Assembly (NCBI GenBank): GCA_026126125.1
Contig: JAHCJW010000006.1
Coordinates: 1 to 55,812, forward strand
Direction of reading: 5' to 3'
From: Devosia sp.
GTDB taxonomy: Bacteria; Pseudomonadota; Alphaproteobacteria; Rhizobiales; Devosiaceae
DNA length: 55,812 nt
Under the pieces are notes generated by a model. It ran no database searches. It was not told the DNA's origin and saw only the letters and a program-made list of their open reading frames with translations. A program made the translations under genes and the position numbers. This document shows, in pieces, positions 24,739-33,509 of the stretch; position 1 is the first letter of the stretch, and the number at the start of each line of letters is the position of its first letter.

Positions 24739-25479
24739 TCACCCCCCATACCGCTCAGTCTTGATCACATCCGGGGCCAGTCCCGAAGCGAGAACGCCAT
24801 CAGCGGCAATATTGACGAAGCCGTTCGATCCGCAGATGAAGACATGCGCAGGCGTAGAAGGCATGCGGCCAACGACGTCCTTGATCATTGCTTCGTCCAC
24901 CCGACGCGCAAAATCCGAGGCTCGCCAAGGTGCCTCGCGGGTAATCGCCAGGGTCAGTGCGAAGTTAGGGTCGCCTTCTTCGCTGGAAATGAGTTCCTCG
25001 GCGAAGAGGGCGTCGTTTCTCGTACGGGCGGACAGGAGAAGCGCTGTCGGAACGGTAAGCGCGACTGAACGCCTGTGCCGGATCATCGACATGAACGGCG
25101 CCACACCGGACCCCGCGCCGATCAAAAGGATCGGGCCGCTTTCTGGCTCCGGCCACAAGAAATGGCCCCCTAAAGGACCGCGCAGTTCAATTTCGTCTCC
25201 AGCGACGGCGACTTCGTGGAAGTAGGCAGAGACCTCGCCCTGCAGGTTTTCGATGACGAGCTCAATAGCGTCAGAGCGAGATGGATCGGATGCGATCGAG
25301 TAGCTTCGCATCGCCGAGTATCCATCAGGGGCCGTCAGTCGAATGTCGACATGCTGTCCGGCGACATGCGTGAAAGGCTGTGCCAGACGCAGAAAAAAGC
25401 TCTTGATGCTCGGCGTGCGTTGGACGATCTCGGAGATCGTTCCGATCTGCCAACCGATCGGCGTGGTACGCTCAATCAC
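24739..25479 (-). CDS. FAD/NAD(P)-binding ferredoxin-reductase-type protein
   Basis: This is a 246-aa ferredoxin-NADP reductase-fold oxidoreductase. It has the FAD-binding barrel with MRSYSIAS (RxYS), GPLGGHFLWP and the NAD(P) domain with LLIGAGSGVAPFMSMIRH and VFICGSNGFV. There is no iron-sulfur domain. GTG 25479 (VIERTTPIGWQIG) is the likely start since homologues begin there and GGAAGGAG lies upstream; it overlaps the molybdoenzyme stop by 8 bp. It probably feeds electrons to, or takes them from, the sulfite-oxidase-like partner encoded just upstream. Confidence 0.85.
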   Translation of the reverse strand: MIERTTPIGWQIGTISEIVQRTPSIKSFFLRLAQPFTHVAGQHVDIRLTAPDGYSAMRSYSIASDPSRSDAIELVIENLQGEVSAYFHEVAVAGDEIELRGPLGGHFLWPEPESGPILLIGAGSGVAPFMSMIRHRRSVALTVPTALLLSARTRNDALFAEELISSEEGDPNFALTLAITREAPWRASDFARRVDEAMIKDVVGRMPSTPAHVFICGSNGFVNIAADGVLASGLAPDVIKTERYGG

Positions 25480-26077
25480 CGGAATATCGCTGCTCCTTCC
25501 ACGGATCGCCGTAGATATGATAGCCGCGCAGTTCCCAAAATCCGGGCTCATCGCGTTCAGTGAACTGGAGCCCGTTCACCCATTTTGCAGACTTCCAGAA
25601 GTAAAGGTGTGGAACGAGCAGGCGTGCGGGTCCTCCATGATCGCGCGGGATCGCTTTTCCTTCATACTTCAACGCGACCATCGCCTTGCCGGACGCAAGA
25701 TCCGCTAGCGGGACATTGGTCGAGTATCCATCGAAGCTGTGGGCGAGAAGGAAGTCGGTGGGATGCTCGACTCCGGCGTCGGCAAGGATATCGTCGATCA
25801 GCACACCTTCCCATGCGGTGTTCAGCTTCGACCAAGACGTCACGCAGTGGATATCCCGCGTCATCTTCGTCATCGGCAGGGAGTTGAACTCCGCCCAATT
25901 CCAAGCCTTCACGGGCCGTGGGCCGATCTTGAGTGTGAATTTCCAGTCCCCCGGCTCGATGTTCGGCGTCGGCCCTGCGGTGAGGACAGGAAAATAGTCG
26001 ACAAGATGTTGACCGGGCGGAATCCGTTCCGACTGGTCTCCTCCCGATGGGCGGCCGGTGAACCCTCTGGTAGCCAT
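25472..26077 (-). CDS. Sulfite-oxidase-like molybdopterin oxidoreductase (cytosolic)
   Basis: The product is 201 aa of the sulfite oxidase/MsrP-type molybdopterin domain. The Mo-ligating Cys is in DIHCVTSWSK (Cys78), followed by AHSFDGYSTNVPL and PRDHGGPARLLVPHLYFWKSAKW, the classic SUOX core. No Tat or Sec signal is visible at the N terminus (ATRGFTGRPSGG), unlike periplasmic MsrP/YedY. It is probably a cytosolic enzyme reduced by the coupled FAD protein, perhaps a sulfoxide reductase (inference). It is divergent from marR. Confidence 0.87.
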   Translation of the reverse strand: MATRGFTGRPSGGDQSERIPPGQHLVDYFPVLTAGPTPNIEPGDWKFTLKIGPRPVKAWNWAEFNSLPMTKMTRDIHCVTSWSKLNTAWEGVLIDDILADAGVEHPTDFLLAHSFDGYSTNVPLADLASGKAMVALKYEGKAIPRDHGGPARLLVPHLYFWKSAKWVNGLQFTERDEPGFWELRGYHIYGDPWKEQRYSGD

Positions 26078-26175
26078 TCGAAGTCCCCTTGCTTCTAGTG
26101 AGTCGACACGCGCGGAGATGTTCCGGCCTGAAAAGGCCGCTTTACACAGACCTCGACCTGTCGCCGCAGATAATA

Positions 26176-26190
26176 TATGACTGACTCATA
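26176..26190. promoter_or_regulatory. Possible MarR operator (TATGA-N5-TCATA)
   Basis: A 5-bp inverted repeat in an AT-rich stretch lies between the molybdoenzyme gene and the divergent marR. It fits a MarR dimer site over the promoters of both, but the arms are short. Confidence 0.4.
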
Positions 26191-26218
26191 CTTATAACGC
26201 TGTGTGGCTGAGAGCGCA

Positions 26219-26746
26219 ATGGATAGAAACGTCTCCGAGCGGCTGGTGAACCTTCTGGGCGCCTTGGCCGTAGGGGTAAACGACCGCATGCACGCCGCGA
26301 TTGCGCAAACAATGCAGGACGGTGGAGGAACCGTTGCCGCCCTGGTAGCGATCGGTCATGCCCCCGGAATGACGATCGAACAGTTGAGCCGGGTTCTGAC
26401 CATCACGCATGGTGGAGCTGTCCGGTTGGTCGACCGTTTGCTAGAACGGGGGCTTGTCGAGAAACGCCCTTCACGCACTGATCGCCGAGCCTTCAACCTC
26501 GTCTTGACGCCCAGCGCGAAACAACAGCGCGAACAGGTGCTGGAACATCGTCGAGAGGCGCTGACGTGGGCAGTCGGACACGTGCCACACGAGCATCTCG
26601 CTGCTTTCGAGAGTGTCGCCGAGACCTTGGTTGCAGCGCTGGCGAGCGACCCACTTTCCGCGCTGACGACATGCCGATATTGCGACGAGAAACGTTGCAC
26701 CTCATGTCCAATGGAAACGTTCGGCCCCATAGTAATGAAACAATAG
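26219..26746 (+). CDS. MarR-family regulator with C-terminal four-Cys cluster
   Basis: The protein is 175 aa from ATG 26219 (GTG 26204 is an in-frame alternative). The winged helix contains MTIEQLSRVLTITHGGAVRLVDRLLERGLVEKRPSRTDRRAFNLVLT in pieces typical of MarR, including the wing DxR. After the dimerisation helix it ends with Cys152, Cys155, Cys160 and Cys163 in a CRYC-x4-CTSC arrangement. This could hold zinc or act as a thiol switch. It is divergent from the molybdoenzyme gene and is followed by lysR, so it may sense the oxidant that the cargo handles. Confidence 0.85.
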   Translation: MDRNVSERLVNLLGALAVGVNDRMHAAIAQTMQDGGGTVAALVAIGHAPGMTIEQLSRVLTITHGGAVRLVDRLLERGLVEKRPSRTDRRAFNLVLTPSAKQQREQVLEHRREALTWAVGHVPHEHLAAFESVAETLVAALASDPLSALTTCRYCDEKRCTSCPMETFGPIVMKQ

Positions 26747-26763
26747 ACAGAACGGCGGTAGGC

Positions 26764-27636
26764 ATGGAGTTCAATCAGATACGATATTTCCTGAATCTGG
26801 CGGATTCTCTGAACTTCACCGAAGCGGCCATGCGCAGCGGTGTTTCGCAACCCACGCTCACACGCGCGATCCAACGACTTGAGGAGGAACTGGGTGGCAC
26901 CCTGGTTTATCGTGATGGGAAAGACAGCCGTCTCACAGCTCTAGGCCGTGATATCCGTTCAGAGTTTGCTTCGATAGCGGAAGGTGAACAGCGGGTCCGC
27001 GCACTCTCCCTCAATCGGGTTCGGGGAAGACGAGAGACGTTAACCGTGGGCGTCGTCAACACGATTGCACCAAGGCTAATCACTGGGTTCATCGCCCATG
27101 CCCTGCAACAGTTGCCAATGCTCGAACTGGTTGTCCGGCCGATCACCCGCGAAGAGGCCGTTGAGTGTCTGCTGAGCGGTCGGCTCGATGGCTGCTTCTG
27201 TTCCGATCCGATGGCGGGTAACGCCAAGATCGCCACCGCTGAGATGTTCCGCGAGCGGCTGTTATTGGCCATGGCGGAGCAGCACCCTTTAGCCGGTCGG
27301 GAAGTGATCTCGCTCGCCGAACTCGCTGAGCAACCTTATCTTGATCGCCTTCATTGTGAATTTCGCTCTCGCGTCAACGAGCATCTTCGCGAACGCGCTA
27401 TCGTCATGGTCCCGCGGCTAAGATCTGAACGGGAGGATCTAATCCAGCAGGCGGTGGCCGAAGGCGCCGGTGTCTGCATGCTGCCCGAAAACTCGGCCAT
27501 CGTCGCCGGCCTGACCCTTCGCCCGGTTGAAACGCTCGACCTTACCCGGACGATCGGTTTCCAGTCAGTTTCTGGCTCAGGAACAGCGGCGGTCCTGCGC
27601 CAGCTTCGAATGCTGGTCGAACGCCATGGGTGGTAG
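26764..27636 (+). CDS. LysR-family transcriptional regulator
   Basis: The regulator is 290 aa. The N-terminal helix-turn-helix is ...FTEAAMRSGVSQPTLTRAIQRLEEELGG, followed by a periplasmic-binding-like effector domain (LTVGVVNTIAPRLITGF, FRERLLLAMAEQHPLAG). Cys residues in the effector region (LDGCFCSDP) could be redox-active as in OxyR-type sensors, but this is speculation. It is in the same direction as msrB/msrA 127 bp downstream and may activate them. It starts 17 bp after marR. Confidence 0.9.
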   Translation: MEFNQIRYFLNLADSLNFTEAAMRSGVSQPTLTRAIQRLEEELGGTLVYRDGKDSRLTALGRDIRSEFASIAEGEQRVRALSLNRVRGRRETLTVGVVNTIAPRLITGFIAHALQQLPMLELVVRPITREEAVECLLSGRLDGCFCSDPMAGNAKIATAEMFRERLLLAMAEQHPLAGREVISLAELAEQPYLDRLHCEFRSRVNEHLRERAIVMVPRLRSEREDLIQQAVAEGAGVCMLPENSAIVAGLTLRPVETLDLTRTIGFQSVSGSGTAAVLRQLRMLVERHGW

Positions 27637-27763
27637 TGTAGACCATCGCGTTGGCTTGACCGCTGGCAACACTGAGGCGAAGCATTGAAACTATAGCCGT
27701 GCCGTATTGGACACCTTCGGATTGAATAGCCACTTTAGCGGCAGACATTCGAAGGAGAAAAAC

Positions 27764-28210
27764 ATGGCTACATACAAGAAAACAGACGCCGCGATCGCAA
27801 GGCTCTCACCCGAGGAATACCGGGTGACGCAGCAAAGCGGCACCGAGCGGCCGGGCACCGGTGCTCTTCTCCACAATGATGAGGCCGGCATCTACGTCGA
27901 CATCGTCTCGGGTGAACCTTTGTTCGCATCGTCGGACAAATTCGAGTCCGGTTGTGGCTGGCCCAGCTTCACGAAGCCGATCGAGCCGCTGAACATCAAC
28001 GAGCTGCGTGACACCAGTCACGGCATGGTCCGCACGGAAGTGCGCTCGACACATGGCGATAGCCACCTTGGCCACGTCTTCCCTGACGGGCCGACCGACC
28101 GTGGCGGCTTGCGCTACTGCATCAATTCCGCGTCGCTGCGCTTCATCCCACGCGAGGAGATGGAGGCGCAAGGATACGGTGACTATCTCAACCAGGTAGA
28201 GGATATCTAG
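27764..28210 (+). CDS. msrB: Peptide methionine-(R)-S-oxide reductase, Zn-free type
   Basis: MsrB reduces methionine-R-sulfoxide in proteins. The 148-aa sequence has ESGCGWPSF, the HLGHVFPDG block and the catalytic-Cys block [11 protein letters not shown]. The two CxxC zinc sites found in many MsrB proteins are absent: the first reads YVDIVSGEP. Such forms are known and still active. GAAGGAG precedes the ATG. It is directly followed by msrA with no gap, forming an operon for both diastereomers. Confidence 0.93.
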   Translation: MATYKKTDAAIARLSPEEYRVTQQSGTERPGTGALLHNDEAGIYVDIVSGEPLFASSDKFESGCGWPSFTKPIEPLNINELRDTSHGMVRTEVRSTHGDSHLGHVFPDGPTDRGGLRYCINSASLRFIPREEMEAQGYGDYLNQVEDI

Positions 28211-28723
28211 ATGACAACCGAACGTGCTGTACTGGCTGGTGGCTGCTTTTGGGGCATGCAGGATCTCATTCGAAAGAAGTGGGGCGTGATCTCAACGAGA
28301 GTCGGTTATACCGGCGGGGACGTGCCCAATGCGACCTATCGCAATCACGGAACGCATGCCGAGGCGATCGAGATCATCTTCGATCCTCAGAAAATCAGCT
28401 ATCGCCGACTGCTGGAGTTCTTTTTCCAGATCCATGATCCGACCACGCTGGATCAGCAGGGCAATGACTTCGGTAAGAGCTATCGCTCAGCGATCTACTT
28501 CACGAGTGACGAACAGAAGAATGTTGCTCTGGATACGATCGCGGACGTCGAAGCTTCCGGCTTGTGGCCCGGCAAGGTGGTCACGGAGGTCGAGCCGGTA
28601 GGTGACTTCTGGGAAGCCGAGCCGGAACACCAGGATTACCTGGAGCGCATCCCGCACGGATACTCGTGCCATTTCGCGCGCCCCAACTGGGTTCTGCCGC
28701 GCCGAACAGACACGGCGGCCTAA
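28211..28723 (+). CDS. msrA: Peptide methionine-(S)-S-oxide reductase
   Basis: MsrA reduces methionine-S-sulfoxide. The catalytic motif is [12 protein letters not shown] (GCFW), followed by [24 protein letters not shown] and the [21 protein letters not shown] block, which contains the substrate-binding Asp/Glu residues. Length is 170 aa. It starts immediately after the msrB stop, so the two are one transcript. The cytosolic location follows from the absence of a signal peptide. Confidence 0.94.
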   Translation: MTTERAVLAGGCFWGMQDLIRKKWGVISTRVGYTGGDVPNATYRNHGTHAEAIEIIFDPQKISYRRLLEFFFQIHDPTTLDQQGNDFGKSYRSAIYFTSDEQKNVALDTIADVEASGLWPGKVVTEVEPVGDFWEAEPEHQDYLERIPHGYSCHFARPNWVLPRRTDTAA

Positions 28724-28774
28724 CAGGTATGTGGCTCGCGGTGCAATGCCGCGAGCCACCAACGGGAGAACATC

Positions 28775-29263
28775 ATGAAAACTGGAATTGTAGGGTCGCC
28801 ATCTCCGCCGTTGGAGAATGTTCAGTGGATCGATGGGAATGGCAATCAGCGTGATCCGCTGTCTCTGGAAGAGCTGGGTACGGGCTTCAAGATCCTGTAT
28901 TTCTTTCAAGACTGGTGCGCCGGCTGTCACACACATGGTTTTCCCACGCTTGTGACACTTGCAGACAATCTCGGAAACAAAGGCGTTGGCTTTGCCGCCG
29001 TGCAGACGGTGTTCGAAGGCTCGGATGTGAACACCTTCGACCGTTTGCGGGAAAACCAGTCACGATATGGACTGAGCATCCCCTTTGGGCACGCCGCTCC
29101 CGGTAAGGGGCAAGGCGAAACCGTGCCGGCGATTATGGAGGCGTTTCAAACGGGTGGGACGCCCTGGTTTGTTGTGATCGCGCCCGACGGCCGCGTTGTT
29201 TACGACGGGTTTCGGCTGGAGGCGGATGCCTTGGTCCACGCGCTTGGAGCATCCGTCGGGTGA
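28775..29263 (+). CDS. TlpA/AhpC-like redoxin with CxxC
   Basis: This is a 162-aa thioredoxin-fold protein with the active site WCAGCH (Cys48, Cys51) after KILYFFQD, and a cis-Pro region TPWFVVIAPDG. There is no signal peptide, so it is cytosolic and could reduce MsrA/MsrB or the small-molecule oxidant directly. It follows msrA by 51 bp on the same strand. A ribosome site (GGGAG) precedes the ATG. Confidence 0.83.
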   Translation: MKTGIVGSPSPPLENVQWIDGNGNQRDPLSLEELGTGFKILYFFQDWCAGCHTHGFPTLVTLADNLGNKGVGFAAVQTVFEGSDVNTFDRLRENQSRYGLSIPFGHAAPGKGQGETVPAIMEAFQTGGTPWFVVIAPDGRVVYDGFRLEADALVHALGASVG

Positions 29264-29529
29264 GTCAATGGAGACGGCAGAATAAATCCATCGCTGAACG
29301 CACGCCATGATGGTCGATAGGGCGGCAAGGGGAAGTGTTTCATGTCAAACACTATATCAACGACGCTATGGATGCGTCCGCCAGGAAATAGCGAACACAT
29401 AAGGCCCTGGCGGTCACCACTATGCGTGCGTCGCGGAGCCGGCAACGAGCCCGCAGGCACTTTTGCTTGGCCCGACTCGCATAAGCGCGACGACAGCTTG
29501 CTTGAGCCTAAATTGGCGAGGGTCTCCTA
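29264..29529. other. Intergenic region before lysR with short inverted repeat
   Basis: There is no gene here. AGTGTTT (29334-29340) and AAACACT (29347-29353) form a 7-bp inverted repeat around 6 bp, a possible regulator site or stem. The region holds the promoter of the following lysR by position. Confidence 0.4.
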
Positions 29530-30465
29530 ATGGTGTTGTCGAAAAGCGTTGAGGCAATCGAGCTTTGCCATCTTAGATATTTTCTGGCGGCGGCCGAACA
29601 AGGTAGCTTTCGCAAGGCGGGAATTGGCCTGGGCCTCTCACAGTCGGCAGTAAGCCGGTGTATCGCCGACCTTGAGGACCAGATTGGAGCGTCACTATTT
29701 CACCGACACTCCTGGGGCGTGTCTCAAACCTATGCAGGTCGACGCTTTCTCAGGCGCGCACGAGAAGCTATGCGGAGCATTGCAGAAGGTGCATACGACG
29801 TAGCGCTTGCGGGTCGCTCCGAGCAGGGTCGAATCCGTATTGGCGTTTATTCCTCAATTGCTTCCGGCTTCCTCGCGGAACTGTTGGGCACCTTCGGCCA
29901 ACGCCACGGGCAGGTAACAATAGAGTTGGTCGACGGAAACCCCGCAGACCACGTTGTAGCAATCCGAAATCTCAGCCTCGATGTAGCGTTTGTCGCCGGT
30001 ACACGAGATTGGCCGGGGTGCGAGCGAACCCCTCTGTGGGAGGAGCGCGTATTTGCAGTTCTGCCCGCCCACCATCCATTGGCCAATCGGAAAGAACTTG
30101 AATGGCGTGATCTACACGACGAAACGTTCGTTGTTAGCGAGTCAGCGCCAGGACAAGAAATCCACGCCTATCTTGTTCGATATCTGGCTGACCTCGGCAG
30201 ACATCCCGAAATAAAGGTACAACACACCAGCCGAGACAATCTCATAGCTCTCGTCGCACTCGGTCAAGGATTGACTGTCGTGAGCGAGGCCATGACATCA
30301 GCACGGTTCGCTGGGGTGGTTTACAAGCCCATCGTCGGCGAGTTGTTGCCATTCTCAGCGGTGTGGTCGACTAACAATGATAACCCCGCCTTTCGTCGGC
30401 TACTCAGTCTGGCAAGGACAATCGCCGTCAGCTCTGACTACTCGCAGGCGGTATCGAGCGCTTAG
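29530..30465 (+). CDS. LysR-family regulator next to the trb cluster
   Basis: The protein is 311 aa. The DNA-binding domain contains LRYFLAAAEQGSFRKAGIGLGLSQSAVSRCIADLEDQIGASLF in the expected order, and the effector domain has IRIGVYSSIASGFLAELLGTF. It converges with the DUF2274 gene, with 38 bp of 3' overlap. LysR genes at this place beside trbI are common in this element family, so it is probably part of the core and may control transfer genes. A GTG at 29533 is an alternative start. Confidence 0.88.
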   Translation: MVLSKSVEAIELCHLRYFLAAAEQGSFRKAGIGLGLSQSAVSRCIADLEDQIGASLFHRHSWGVSQTYAGRRFLRRAREAMRSIAEGAYDVALAGRSEQGRIRIGVYSSIASGFLAELLGTFGQRHGQVTIELVDGNPADHVVAIRNLSLDVAFVAGTRDWPGCERTPLWEERVFAVLPAHHPLANRKELEWRDLHDETFVVSESAPGQEIHAYLVRYLADLGRHPEIKVQHTSRDNLIALVALGQGLTVVSEAMTSARFAGVVYKPIVGELLPFSAVWSTNNDNPAFRRLLSLARTIAVSSDYSQAVSSA

Positions 30466-30667
30466 CCTTTCTAAACCCGCGATCCGTGGCGATGAACCGC
30501 TCCAGCATCGGCACGATCAGCTTCAAGGGATCGGCGACGGGCTTGCCGGTTTCACGGGCCAGCACATCGGCGTAGTCGATCAGGTCGTGGTTAAGCGTCG
30601 CGGGCAATTCCAGTGTGACCTTCACGGGCTTGTCGTCGGGCAGCGGGCCGAGTTTCAACTTGGTCAT
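30428..30667 (-). CDS. DUF2274 protein, conjugation-associated
   Basis: This 79-aa protein (MTKLKLGPLPDDKPVKVTLELP...) is of the DUF2274 type always found after trbI. It resembles a small ribbon-helix-helix-like or structural accessory protein. It starts 2 bp after the trbI stop, closing the trb operon, and overlaps the convergent lysR 3' end. Confidence 0.82.
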   Translation of the reverse strand: MTKLKLGPLPDDKPVKVTLELPATLNHDLIDYADVLARETGKPVADPLKLIVPMLERFIATDRGFRKAKRSIPPASSQS

Positions 30668-30669
30668 GA

Positions 30670-31797
30670 TCAACCTCCTGTCGGCTGGAGCACTAAATCG
30701 CGAGTCACGATGATCCTGACCGGGAAGCCCGGTCGGATCGTTAATGTCGGCGCAACCTGCAACTGGCGCTGCACGATCTGCTGCCCCGCCTGATTGACGG
30801 TGTCCTGCGCCCCTTCGCGGATGGCACGGATCAGCCGGTCTTCGTCGCTGGTTGCCAGTTCCGCGCCGATCCCGAGAAGCGTGGAGAGGCCAGCCGCCTT
30901 CATCAAATCCCACCAGTGATAATCGACGCCATCCTCAAGACCGGCATAGCCGCCGGCGTCGGCGCCCGGCAGGCGCTCCAGCACGATGGACCGGCCGTCG
31001 GGCAGGATCAGGCGATTCCACACAAGGAGCACGCGGCGTTGGCCGAAGGTCACGCCATCATCATACTGGCCGATGATACGGGTTCCCTGCGGGATCAGGA
31101 GCAGCGAGCCGGTCGGGCTGTCATAGACGTTTTCGGTCACTTGCGCCGTGATCTGACCGGGAAGGTCCGACCGGATGCCGGTAATGAGCGCGGCCGGAAT
31201 GACGGCGCCCGCCTGAAGAATATAGGGCGATGCCGGGGGCGTGAGGCGATCCGGGGCGACGGTCTGCCGGTCCACCGGGCCGTTGAGGAAAGCCGCGTGA
31301 CGGTTCTGCCCTGCCGCATCCGGCTGCGCGCCGAGACCAGCCAGGCTGGGCATAGCCGTTCCTGCCGGTGCTTCCGTGCGCGGGCCGGACTGGAAAAAGA
31401 TGCTGCTCAACCGTGCGGCTTCTTCCTCGGCAAGACGGCGCTGTTCGTCTGGATCGACCGCTGGCGCGGTGATGGCGGGTGCGGCAACTGGCTGGCCCCG
31501 GTTCTGCGCCTCAAGGATCGGACGACCGAGATCACCCGGCAGCGCGGGGCCAAGGACCGGGCCGCTATAGTCACTCGGCAGGCCGGCCAGGCCGTCCGCC
31601 GTGGGCCGGTTCTCGGTCGAATAGAGCTCGCCGCCACCCGGCGCAACATCGCGAGTCTGGAGTGCGTAGATCAGCGCCCCGCCTATGCCGAGCAGGGCGA
31701 CGGCTCCGACGCCAGCCAGCATCTTGCGGGATAGGCGGGTGACGCGGGGCGATTCGGCGCGCAGGCGCATGGGGGCGGCGGTATCGGTATCGCTCAT
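30670..31797 (-). CDS. trbI: Conjugal transfer protein TrbI (VirB10-like)
   Basis: TrbI is the VirB10-type bridge that spans from the inner membrane to the outer-membrane core of the type IV secretion channel. It has an N-terminal cytosolic tail, a single transmembrane helix (about residues 30-48, LAGVGAVALLGIGGALIYAL), a Pro-rich periplasmic linker and a C-terminal beta-barrel domain with LQAGAVIPAALITGI, LLLIPQGTRIIGQYD and WNRLILPDGRSI. Length 375 aa is normal. Its start overlaps the trbG stop by 4 bp. Confidence 0.93.
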   Translation of the reverse strand: MSDTDTAAPMRLRAESPRVTRLSRKMLAGVGAVALLGIGGALIYALQTRDVAPGGGELYSTENRPTADGLAGLPSDYSGPVLGPALPGDLGRPILEAQNRGQPVAAPAITAPAVDPDEQRRLAEEEAARLSSIFFQSGPRTEAPAGTAMPSLAGLGAQPDAAGQNRHAAFLNGPVDRQTVAPDRLTPPASPYILQAGAVIPAALITGIRSDLPGQITAQVTENVYDSPTGSLLLIPQGTRIIGQYDDGVTFGQRRVLLVWNRLILPDGRSIVLERLPGADAGGYAGLEDGVDYHWWDLMKAAGLSTLLGIGAELATSDEDRLIRAIREGAQDTVNQAGQQIVQRQLQVAPTLTIRPGFPVRIIVTRDLVLQPTGG

Positions 31798-32823
31798 GAG
31801 GACGATCCTCCCGTGGTCGTGCTGGCCGGTTGTGCTGCGGCCTGCGTCGGGTTGGTGCGGACGATCCTGACGACCTGCTGGCGGTTGCCGCTGCCAAGGC
31901 GCAACTCGGCCGCGCCGAACAGGCGGTCCACGATCAGCACGTTCTGGTGAATACGGGAATTGACGATCTGCGGCTCGCCATCCGCGCCGAGCACGAAAAG
32001 CGGCGGCATCTCGCCTTGCACGATGCCGCGCGGGAAGACGACATAGACACGCCGACCGTCGTCGAAAACGGAAACCGGCCGCCAGGGTGGGCTATCGCCC
32101 CGCACCTGCAATCCGTAGCGGTAATTTCGCGCGGCCTCGGCTGGAATGGTGGGAGCGGCTGGTGTGTTGACACGGCTTCCTGGTGGCGGTGCGGGATAGG
32201 CCCATGCCACGGAGGGCATGTAGAGCGATTCTCGCGCCCGCAACTCGATCATGTAAACCCGTCGATCGGTGGTAATCACGAGATTGGTCGAGATGTCCTC
32301 GCGTGTTGGCTTGACGAGAATATGGACGCGGCGGTTCGCACCCGAGCCGCTTTCGGTATCTCCGATGATCCAGCGCGTCGTATCGCCGGCGGCAATGGGT
32401 CCCGTTCCGGTCAGGCTCTCGCCCGGCTCCAGCGCGATATTGGTGATCTGTCCCGGCTGCGGCATAGACCTGATAGAGCGCGCCCTCCGACCAGGGATAA
32501 ATCTGGATGGCGTTGTAGTAGCCTTCCCGCCGCGGTTCGACACGGGCGGCAGCATTGGCGTTCTCGACCCGGCCGGTAGGCGTGCCGGCTGCGGTGCCGC
32601 CCCGCGCCACGGTCCATGCCGGGGGCACATGCAGCGGCCGGGGCCGGTTGTCCGGGGCGGCCACCTGCGCGGCAGGCAGCGGCGGCACGTTATCATCGTA
32701 GCTGAACTGCGGCGCCCGGTTGGTCGCGCAGCCGGCCAGCATGGTGGCGGAAAGCAGCAAAGCCGGAAGGCCGAGTTTACGGAAAGCCGGAAACGCGTCA
32801 TTACGGAAAGTCGAGGAATTCAT
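31794..32823 (-). pseudogene. trbG: trbG (VirB9-like) with single-base frameshift
   Basis: The N-terminal frame from ATG 32823 encodes a lipoprotein signal (LPALLLSATMLAGCATN, lipobox LAGC) and the first third, to EGALYQVYAA. After one extra base at about 32457-32458 the sequence continues in another frame as PGQITNIALEPGESL through the VirB9 C-terminal domain (NLVITTDRRVYMIEL, NYRYG, VYVVFPRG) to the stop at 31794. Removing one base restores a full-length TrbG. Either transfer is disabled or there is a base-calling error. Both ends keep 4-bp overlaps with trbF and trbI. Confidence 0.88.
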
Positions 32824-33509
32824 TGACTCATCTCCCGTGACCAGTTGATCGCGTTGATGTAGATTCCAAGGGGATTGGTGCGCAGCCTCTCGGCGGTGCG
32901 AGGGGTCTGGATCACGATGGTCAGGATCGCGGTCCATCGCTCGGTCGTGGAAAGCTGACCGTTCTCATAGTGCCGCTCCAACCACGCCACGCGGAAGCTG
33001 TCGGGGGATGCTCGGATGACGCTGGAGACCTCGACGGCGACCTGCTGGCGGCCGACGCGAGTGAACGGATCATTGGCGCGGGCATAGTCGTTCAGCGCCG
33101 CAGCGCCGCGGTCCGTGGTGAATTCGTATGCGCGAAGCCAGTTTTGGCGGACGATGATAGCGTCGGCTGGGATGGCGCGGACCTGCTCGATGAAGCCGCC
33201 CAGATGGAAGGCAATCTGCGGATCGGTCGGTCGATAATCCGCCGTAGCAGCCGAGACGGCCTGCGCCTGGCCGAGATTATCGACCTCCACCACCCAAGGC
33301 ACGACGGTTCCCTGTGCCGATTGCCATACAAGGGCAGCAGCGAAGCCTGCTGACAGGATCAGCGAGCCGAAGGCCATATAGCGCCAGTTCCTCGCCTGCA
33401 CGCGAGCCGACCCGATGCGCTCGTCCCAAGCCTGCGCGGCCTTCTGATAGGGCGTTTCGGGTTCCGGCACCTTGCCATAGTGGGTCGTCGGTCGTTTGAA
33501 GATATTCAT
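32820..33509 (-). CDS. trbF: Conjugal transfer protein TrbF (VirB8-like)
   Basis: TrbF is 229 aa: cytosolic N terminus (FKRPTTHYGKVPEPETPYQKAAQAWDERIG in family order), one transmembrane helix (about residues 46-64, MAFGSLILSAGFAAALVW) and a periplasmic NTF2-like domain. It matches VirB8-type inner-membrane assembly factors. ATGA overlaps link it to trbL before it and trbG after it. Confidence 0.93.
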   Translation of the reverse strand: MNIFKRPTTHYGKVPEPETPYQKAAQAWDERIGSARVQARNWRYMAFGSLILSAGFAAALVWQSAQGTVVPWVVEVDNLGQAQAVSAATADYRPTDPQIAFHLGGFIEQVRAIPADAIIVRQNWLRAYEFTTDRGAAALNDYARANDPFTRVGRQQVAVEVSSVIRASPDSFRVAWLERHYENGQLSTTERWTAILTIVIQTPRTAERLRTNPLGIYINAINWSREMSQ

